Source: UBA10161 sp964581105 (GTDB taxonomy: Archaea > Micrarchaeota > Micrarchaeia > Anstonellales > Anstonellaceae). Taken from it: a stretch of 53,973 nucleotides of DNA. The stretch spans positions 1 through 53,973 of the forward strand of contig CAZOMB010000005.1 in the NCBI GenBank assembly GCA_964581105.1. The letters run 5' to 3'. Below the pieces are notes generated by a model that worked only from the letters and a program-made list of their open reading frames with translations, searched no databases and was not told the DNA's origin. The first letter of the stretch is position 1, and each line of letters starts with the position of its first letter. Made by a program: the position numbers and the translations under genes. This document shows, one piece after another, positions 49,278-53,973 of this stretch.

Positions 49278-51571
49278 CCAGTCTCCACTCTTGTTGATTG
49301 GCCAGTGGCTTTGTCCCTTTCCAGCCTAAATACTGCTCCCTTTCTTATTTCGCCAAGCGCAGGGTCATGGGTAATGACAAATATCTGCTCAACTATTGAA
49401 GGTATTTTGCTGTTTATTGCCTCTGACAGGGTTGCAACTGCATCTGAGTCAAGGTTGTGCGTTGGCTCATCCAAAATAAGCCAGCCTATGTCTGGCGTAA
49501 GCACAGTTGCAAATGCAATGCGAAGAGCAAGGCACAGGCAGGCCCTTTCTCCTCCTGAAGCAACTGCATCAACTTCTTTCCAGCCTTGCTTTTGCATCAA
49601 AAGCTTGTAATCTTTTTCATCTGCCTCAAGCTTTACCCCAGAGTAATCTGAATATGGGTAAACTGCAGGCCAAATTTCTGCCAAAGCCTGGTTTATTTCC
49701 TCAACCAAAGTGCTCCTTAGCTCTGATTGCGATGCTATGAGGCTGTTTTTGTAAATTGCCATTGCCTGGGATGCTTGTGAATACCTTTTTGCTTTTTTTT
49801 GCTTTTTTTCAAGCTCAGCAAGTTCTTTTTGCGCTCCTTGCAAAAGCTCATGCATAAGCTTTAGCTGCTCAAGCTCCCCTTTTGCCTCTGACTCTGCTTT
49901 TGCATGCCCAACTTTTGCTTGTTCAGTATCATTTCTCAAGGAATTATATTTTTTCTCATCAAACTCAATCTTTGCAAGCTTTTGTTCAGAGTCTGAAAGC
50001 TTTTTTTGCGCAGTTTCAAGGTCAGCAAACAGCTTTTCTGCTCTTTTTGCCTCATCAAGGCTTTCTTTTGCCTTGTCAAGCTCATTTTGCCATCTGTCAA
50101 GCTCTTTTTCTGTTTTTTCCCCTTGTTTTTCAATTGCAAAAAGCCCTTCTCTCTTTTTGCCAGCTTTTTCCCTGATTGATTCTGGGGAAGCTTTTTGCTC
50201 TTGCAGCCTTTCAATCCCAGAAAACAGGGATTTTGCCTCTGCTATGTCATGTTCAAGCCTGCTTATTTCTGATTTTTTTTGTGCAGCAAGCTTTGCAGCC
50301 TTTTTTGCAAGCTCTTGCCTGTTTTTCATTTGTTTTTCTTTTTCATTGGCCAGCTTTTGCGCCCTGCCACCTGTCAGATCAGAGTCGCAAACAGGGCATT
50401 TTGCTTTTGCTGACAAAAGATTTTTGGCTGCCATTTCAAGCTCTTTTCTTTGCGCCTGAAGCAAGGACAGCTCTGCTGAGAGCTTTTCCTGCTCTGATTT
50501 GAGGGCATCTTTTTCCTTTTCAAGCTCAGTTATTTTTTTTCCTGAAGTTAGCTTGCCAAGCTTTTCATTAAGCTCTTTTTCCTGGTTTTGAGCAAATTTT
50601 GCAGCCTTTTCCTGGCTTTCAAGCACTGCAACCTCGCTTTTAAGTGAAGAAACCTCAGACTGGGCTTTTTTTGACTTTTCCTTTGCCCCTTTAAGCCCTT
50701 TTTCTGCCTTTTCACAGCCAAGGCAAAGCAAATCAAGCTCTTTTTTTCCTGGCTTTTGCTTTTTTTCTGTTTCTGCTTTCAGCCTTTGTATTGCGCCTTT
50801 TTGCAAATCACATTCTGTCTTTTCATTTTCCCACCTTGTTTTGAGCTTTTCAAGTGCAGCAAGGTCTGATGAGAGCTGCTTTAACTTTTCAAGCATCTTT
50901 TCCTTGTTTTGCTCAAGCTTTTTGTGGTGCTTTTCCTTTTCCCCAAGGTGCTCTTCATGCTCTTTAATTTTTTCATTCAGATTCAGGGATTTTTCATTGT
51001 CTGCATCAGAAAAAAGCCCCCCTGCCTTTTCTGACAGCTTTCTTGCTGCCTCTTGTGCTGCCTCTCTTGCTTTGTCAAACTTACCAAGGCCCAGCAGCCA
51101 GTCAATCTCCACTTTTCTTTGCCTTGGGTTTAAGGACAAAAGATAATCTATCCTGTTTTGCTCAGAATAAATTGCCCTTGTAAAAAGCTCATAATCAACC
51201 CCAAGTATTGATGTTATGTGCTGTGTTACTGGCTTTGGCCCTTTTTGCACAAGCTTTCCATTTTCCCTTATTTCAGCTTCAGAGAGCTTTTTGCCTATTT
51301 TCCTTGTGACTGAATATGCTTTCCCTGATTTTTCAAACTCAAGAATTATCTTTGCAAACTTGCCCTCGCTTGCAATATTCACAAGGTTTTCAACCTTTTG
51401 GTCGCGCCTTGACATTTTTGGGAATGTGCCATACAAGGCAAAGCACAGGGCATCCAAAACAGAGCTTTTGCCGCTTCCCATCCTGCCTACAAGTATATTG
51501 GTCCCTTCAGTGAACCTAAGCTCACTGACAGAGTGGGATTTGAAGTTCTCAAGGCAAAGGCTGGTTATCAT
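49274..51571 (-). CDS. rad50: Rad50 DNA double-strand-break repair ATPase
   Basis: This 765-residue SMC-like ATPase has Walker A GRMGSGKSSVLD near the N-terminus, a long coiled coil with the zinc hook CPVC at about 391-394, the signature ASGGERACLCLALRIAF and Walker B LILDEPTHNLD. The coiled coils are somewhat short for the family. The ATG at 51571 has GGAGG 5 nt upstream and begins MITSLCLENFKSH, as usual; ten further in-frame residues upstream are not needed. No mre11 gene is adjacent. Confidence 0.95.
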   Translation of the reverse strand: MITSLCLENFKSHSVSELRFTEGTNILVGRMGSGKSSVLDALCFALYGTFPKMSRRDQKVENLVNIASEGKFAKIILEFEKSGKAYSVTRKIGKKLSEAEIRENGKLVQKGPKPVTQHITSILGVDYELFTRAIYSEQNRIDYLLSLNPRQRKVEIDWLLGLGKFDKAREAAQEAARKLSEKAGGLFSDADNEKSLNLNEKIKEHEEHLGEKEKHHKKLEQNKEKMLEKLKQLSSDLAALEKLKTRWENEKTECDLQKGAIQRLKAETEKKQKPGKKELDLLCLGCEKAEKGLKGAKEKSKKAQSEVSSLKSEVAVLESQEKAAKFAQNQEKELNEKLGKLTSGKKITELEKEKDALKSEQEKLSAELSLLQAQRKELEMAAKNLLSAKAKCPVCDSDLTGGRAQKLANEKEKQMKNRQELAKKAAKLAAQKKSEISRLEHDIAEAKSLFSGIERLQEQKASPESIREKAGKKREGLFAIEKQGEKTEKELDRWQNELDKAKESLDEAKRAEKLFADLETAQKKLSDSEQKLAKIEFDEKKYNSLRNDTEQAKVGHAKAESEAKGELEQLKLMHELLQGAQKELAELEKKQKKAKRYSQASQAMAIYKNSLIASQSELRSTLVEEINQALAEIWPAVYPYSDYSGVKLEADEKDYKLLMQKQGWKEVDAVASGGERACLCLALRIAFATVLTPDIGWLILDEPTHNLDSDAVATLSEAINSKIPSIVEQIFVITHDPALGEIRKGAVFRLERDKATGQSTRVETG

Positions 51572-51633
51572 TTTATCCTCCCGCCTCTTTTTGGCAGGCA
51601 AACAATAATTAGCTTAGCTGTGAGGCTTTGTGC

Positions 51634-52107
51634 ATGAAGCGGTTTTTTGCAGACGAGATGCTCATGAAGCTTACACGCTGGATAAGAATAATGGGAATTC
51701 CTGTAGAGCACTTGAAAGGAATGCATGATTTGAAGCTAATGGCACTTGTGAAAAGCAAAAAAGCAGCTCTTTTAACAAGGGATGAGGAGCTTTTGAAAAG
51801 ATGCAAAAAAAGAGGAATAAAATGCTTTTTTGTGCCAGAAGCAAAGCCAGAGGTGCAAATTGCTGCAATTGCTTTGCATTTTCACATCAAGCTCCCCAAA
51901 TTCCCGTCAAATACGCTCTGCCCTGCTTGCGGAAAAAAACTTGAAAAAGTGCCAAAAAAATCTGTAAAAGGGCTTGTCCACAAGCGGGTTTATGAGAGGC
52001 GAAGGCTTTTTTGGAAATGCACTGGCTGCAAGAAAATATACTGGAGAGGCACGCACTATGTGAAGCTGAAAAAAGCGCACGCAAAAATATACAGGATGCT
52101 AAGCTAA
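51634..52107 (+). CDS. Mut7-C RNase-domain protein with zinc ribbon
   Basis: This 157-residue protein has a PIN-like Mut7-C domain (FFADEMLMKLTRWIRIMG, LLTRDEELLKRCKKRGI) followed by a zinc ribbon with CPACGKK and CTGCKKIYW. Such archaeal proteins are predicted RNases. The ATG at 51634 is preferred over TTG at 51628. It diverges from rad50; its stop overlaps the end of the next minus-strand gene by 4 nt. Confidence 0.88.
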   Translation: MKRFFADEMLMKLTRWIRIMGIPVEHLKGMHDLKLMALVKSKKAALLTRDEELLKRCKKRGIKCFFVPEAKPEVQIAAIALHFHIKLPKFPSNTLCPACGKKLEKVPKKSVKGLVHKRVYERRRLFWKCTGCKKIYWRGTHYVKLKKAHAKIYRMLS

Positions 52108-52337
52108 AATATTTCCTCAATGGAACTTGCCCTTGCTTTGTATACTTCAATATATTTTCTGTGGCGCAAAAAGAAGCGGTCTGCCAGAGCTTCTGCAGAG
52201 TCTTCCACTATTATTACTGATTTTGTTTTTGTCGGGTAAGTTGAGAGCCTGCTTTTCTTTAAGTCATAGTAAAAGCGGCGCTTGAGGCGGTTGTAATCCT
52301 TTATTTTTGTTTTGAGGTCATAGAAATAAATTAACAT
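52104..52337 (-). CDS. Small protein, 77 residues, possible Cas2/VapD-like ferredoxin fold
   Basis: The protein begins MLIYFYDLKTKIKDYNRLKRRF and has TKSVIIVEDSAEALADRFF and IEVYKARASS, a likely beta-alpha-beta-beta-alpha-beta order. That recalls Cas2/VapD-like small nucleases, but no CRISPR array or cas1 is in the window and the match is weak. The ATG at 52337 is chosen because a TATA box (CTTTTATATTG) lies about 25 nt upstream and a 14-bp palindrome sits just before it; the longer frame up to 52427 would run through that promoter. Confidence 0.6.
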   Translation of the reverse strand: MLIYFYDLKTKIKDYNRLKRRFYYDLKKSRLSTYPTKTKSVIIVEDSAEALADRFFLRHRKYIEVYKARASSIEEIF

Positions 52338-52340
52338 GAT

Positions 52341-52354
52341 GTAACCATGGTTAC
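52341..52354. promoter_or_regulatory. Perfect 14-bp palindromic operator
   Basis: GTAACCATGGTTAC lies between the TATA box (52360-52371) and the ATG (52337) of the 77-residue gene, covering the expected transcription start. A dimeric repressor here would block initiation. The TrmB-family gene directly upstream is a candidate binder. Confidence 0.65.
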
Positions 52355-52383
52355 AAAAGCAATATAAAAGCGTCTGCCACTCT

Positions 52384-53142
52384 TTAGGATTTTCCAATCT
52401 TCCAGAGAGAATTAAACAAACTGGCATAGCCTTTAGCCATGCCTCTGCTATGTATCAGGACTGCAAACAAGGGCTCTGCCCCATAGGACACCAGCAGCAC
52501 TTTGTCATTATATACAAAAATGTCAACTGGCGATTGGTATGAGCTGCTAGGAATAAATCTTCCCTTTCCATGATATTCTTTTAGGTACTCTTTCTTGGAA
52601 CGCACTTTTTCATCCCATATGCACCTTGATTTGATTCCCAACTTTTTCTTTTTTGTCTGGAACTGGTACCAGTGCGGGCCAACCCCTTTTTTCATCATGC
52701 CGCTTGCAAAAACGTCATAGTGCCCCCCTTTCCCTATTTCCACCAGCATGTTGTTCAGCAGGGCTTTGTATCCCCCAAGTCCTTGAAAAATAGTTGCACC
52801 TTGGTGTGGGGGAGGTTTCCTAAGGGAGCGCAGTGAAGGAAGCAGTTTTCCAACGAATTTTTTCTCTTTTTTCAGTCCTGCTTCCTTTTCCTCCAAGAAA
52901 AAGATAATGCTCTGAGGGTCTGTAGCTTGGAATTTTTTCCTGTTTGCCTCAGTAACAAAATTCACAAGACCTTTTTGCACCAATCTTTCAAGCGCCTCAT
53001 AAACCTTTGACGTGTGTATCCCTGCCTTGTCAATCAGGGGCTTTGTTGTTGTTGGTCCAAGCTCCAACAGTGCTAGATATACCTTTGCCTCATTTTGCGT
53101 AAAGCCGACCCTTCTCAATTTTGAAATAATATCTATACGCAT
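52384..53142 (-). CDS. TrmB-family transcriptional regulator
   Basis: This 252-residue protein has an N-terminal winged helix (LRRVGFTQNEAKVYLALLELG, then IHTSKVYEALERLVQKGLV) and a C-terminal TrmB-type effector domain (IFQGLGGYKALLNNML, VDIFVYNDKVLLVSYG). TrmB proteins sense sugars or other small molecules. Its own TATA (CTTAAATAG, minus) lies about 25 nt before the ATG. It is divergent from the ribA-like gene. Confidence 0.92.
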   Translation of the reverse strand: MRIDIISKLRRVGFTQNEAKVYLALLELGPTTTKPLIDKAGIHTSKVYEALERLVQKGLVNFVTEANRKKFQATDPQSIIFFLEEKEAGLKKEKKFVGKLLPSLRSLRKPPPHQGATIFQGLGGYKALLNNMLVEIGKGGHYDVFASGMMKKGVGPHWYQFQTKKKKLGIKSRCIWDEKVRSKKEYLKEYHGKGRFIPSSSYQSPVDIFVYNDKVLLVSYGAEPLFAVLIHSRGMAKGYASLFNSLWKIGKS

Positions 53143-53175
53143 GTCTCCATTGTCTACTTTTCTCTATTTAAGCTT

Positions 53176-53197
53176 TCCTCCCGCGCAGGGGGGAGGA
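53176..53197. promoter_or_regulatory. Inverted repeat in the trmB-ribA divergent promoter
   Basis: TCCTCCC and GGGAGGA form a 7-bp inverted repeat with an 8-nt GC-rich centre, just upstream of TATATA (53203-53209) that serves the ribA-like gene. It is placed to affect both genes. Confidence 0.45.
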
Positions 53198-53232
53198 TTT
53201 ATTATATATTGATAAAATACAATTTACCACAG

Positions 53233-53880
53233 ATGATTATGAATAGCCACAAAAAGCAAGAGATAAGCGAACCATTCACATTGCCAGTCGAAACCAGTTG
53301 CGGCAGCTTTAACTTCGAGTGCAGAGTTTTTTATCAAGACAAAGAGGAATATATCGCGCTGAAAAAGGACTGGGAAGGCATCCCGCTCATCAGAATAGAA
53401 TCTTTGTGCAATTTTGGCATCACTCTTGGCTCAGAGCTCTGTAACTGCGGTCCGCAATTTGAGGAAGCAAAGTTCAGGATTGGGACTAAGGGCGGGCTGC
53501 TTTTATTGGCAATGCACCAAGATGGTAGGTGTATTAGATTAGTGGAACACGCAAACGCTTATGCATTGCAGAAAAAGGGCTATGACACAGTGAGCTCATA
53601 CGAAAAACTCGGGCTAAAAGTCGATTCAAGAAGCTATTCATATGCCGCAAAAATCATCAAATTTTACTATGGCGTAGAAAAAGCAAAACTAATGACAAAC
53701 AATCTCCACAAAGTAAAAGCGCTTGAAGAAAACAGAATAAAAATCATAAGGGTGCCAGCAATTATTCCTGATGAAAAGCTCAATATTTGGCGTGCAAGAC
53801 AGTTTCTTGCCGCCCATAAAAAAATGGGCCAGCCTCTTCCAAAAAAATTCGTCAAGAAGCTGATAGCGCTAACCAGCTGA
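53233..53880 (+). CDS. ribA: GTP cyclohydrolase II-like protein
   Basis: This 215-residue protein has RIESLCNFGITLGSELCNCGPQFEEA, matching the zinc Cys triad of GTP cyclohydrolase II, then LLAMHQDGRCIRLVEHANAYALQKKGYDTV and MTNNLHKVKAL. The usual RQEGRGIGL is changed to HQDGRCIRL, so the substrate or step may differ. GTP cyclohydrolase II starts riboflavin synthesis. The ATG at 53233 lies about 24 nt after TATATA, so it is leaderless. Confidence 0.85.
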   Translation: MIMNSHKKQEISEPFTLPVETSCGSFNFECRVFYQDKEEYIALKKDWEGIPLIRIESLCNFGITLGSELCNCGPQFEEAKFRIGTKGGLLLLAMHQDGRCIRLVEHANAYALQKKGYDTVSSYEKLGLKVDSRSYSYAAKIIKFYYGVEKAKLMTNNLHKVKALEENRIKIIRVPAIIPDEKLNIWRARQFLAAHKKMGQPLPKKFVKKLIALTS

Positions 53881-53884
53881 AAAC

Positions 53885-53973
53885 CTAAAGCCTGTCCATT
53901 CCCTGAACATCTACCTGTCCAACGCCCTTGATTTTCTTGCATTCTTCCTCAAGCTTGTCAGCCCCGCCCTCGC
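53885..53973 (-). CDS. Elongation factor aEF-1beta, C-terminal end (partial)
   Basis: The minus strand from the window edge to a TAG at 53887-53885 reads EGGADKLEEECKKIKGVG and then QVDVQGMDRL. This matches the C-terminus of archaeal EF-1beta, the nucleotide-exchange factor of aEF-1alpha, whose last segment reads EGG...I.GV..(V/I)(E/D)V....RL. The start lies outside the window. Confidence 0.8.
   Translation of the reverse strand, partial: EGGADKLEEECKKIKGVGQVDVQGMDRL

Noticed and set aside
49305..50502. Several long antisense frames over rad50
   Set aside because: They are shadows of the Lys/Glu-rich coiled coil; no ribosome sites or domains.
52104..52337. Cas2 and a CRISPR locus
   Set aside because: No repeat-spacer array or cas1 anywhere in the window; similarity is only in predicted fold order.

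Overview
The window is archaeal chromosomal DNA. Markers include an archaeal-type AlaRS, a eukaryal/archaeal-type GlyRS, a Nop5-family C/D-box protein, a TRAM protein, AglB oligosaccharyltransferase, cupin-type phosphoglucose isomerase, HerA and Rad50, geranylgeranyl-reductase-family lipid enzymes, a TrmB regulator, an aEF-1beta C-terminus and intron-bearing tRNAs with bulge-helix-bulge (BHB) junctions. Genes are tightly packed and AT-rich. They use GGTG/GGAGG ribosome sites inside operons. First genes often start about 22-28 nt after a TATA box, which suggests leaderless transcripts. A DPANN-type lineage (Micrarchaeota/Diapherotrites-like) is a reasonable guess, but it is inferred from style and not proven.

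Layout. (1) 1-18.0 kb is a surface-glycan and N-glycosylation island. The first operon (minus) has a GT4 glycosyltransferase, GmhA and a heptose-7-phosphate kinase. The second (plus) has four nucleotide-sugar short-chain dehydrogenases, a sugar C-methyltransferase and two GT2-like enzymes. The third (minus) runs from AglB through a GT2-like enzyme, an FkbM methyltransferase, RfbF, an RfbG-like dehydratase, an RmlD-like reductase and an RmlC-like epimerase. Together they look like a system that makes heptose and branched deoxysugars, assembles a lipid-linked glycan and transfers it to protein. (2) 18-24 kb holds lipid and prenyl genes (geranylgeranyl reductase family, UppS-like synthase), a PHP phosphoesterase, a DUF192 protein and a two-gene type IV pilus/Tad motor. 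(3) 24-33 kb holds TRAM, pyrE-pyrF, glyS, a truncated Nop5-like protein, a phosphoesterase, GNAT, TrpB2, a flavin reductase and Dus. (4) 32.8-41.4 kb holds three intron-containing tRNA genes (Pro, Glu, Val) bracketing a PurS2-PurL fusion, purQ and a compositionally foreign segment with Fic and a 753-residue DUF1152-like protein. (5) 41.4-54 kb holds alaS, a VOC protein, cupin PGI, a basic protein, HerA, GalT-like, a kinase-like pseudoenzyme, Rad50, a Mut7-C protein, a small protein under a palindromic operator, TrmB, a GTP cyclohydrolase II-like protein and the end of an aEF-1beta gene.

The most unusual signals are: four introns in three neighbouring tRNAs, including D-loop and T-loop insertions; a 56-nt intron module shared by the tRNA-Pro anticodon-loop intron and the tRNA-Glu T-loop intron; a foreign segment abutting the tRNA-Glu 3' end with an 11-nt copy of that end at its far side and 21-bp repeats around fic; a Nop5-like protein lacking the fibrillarin-binding domain; and an rmlD-like gene that appears to start at AUA.
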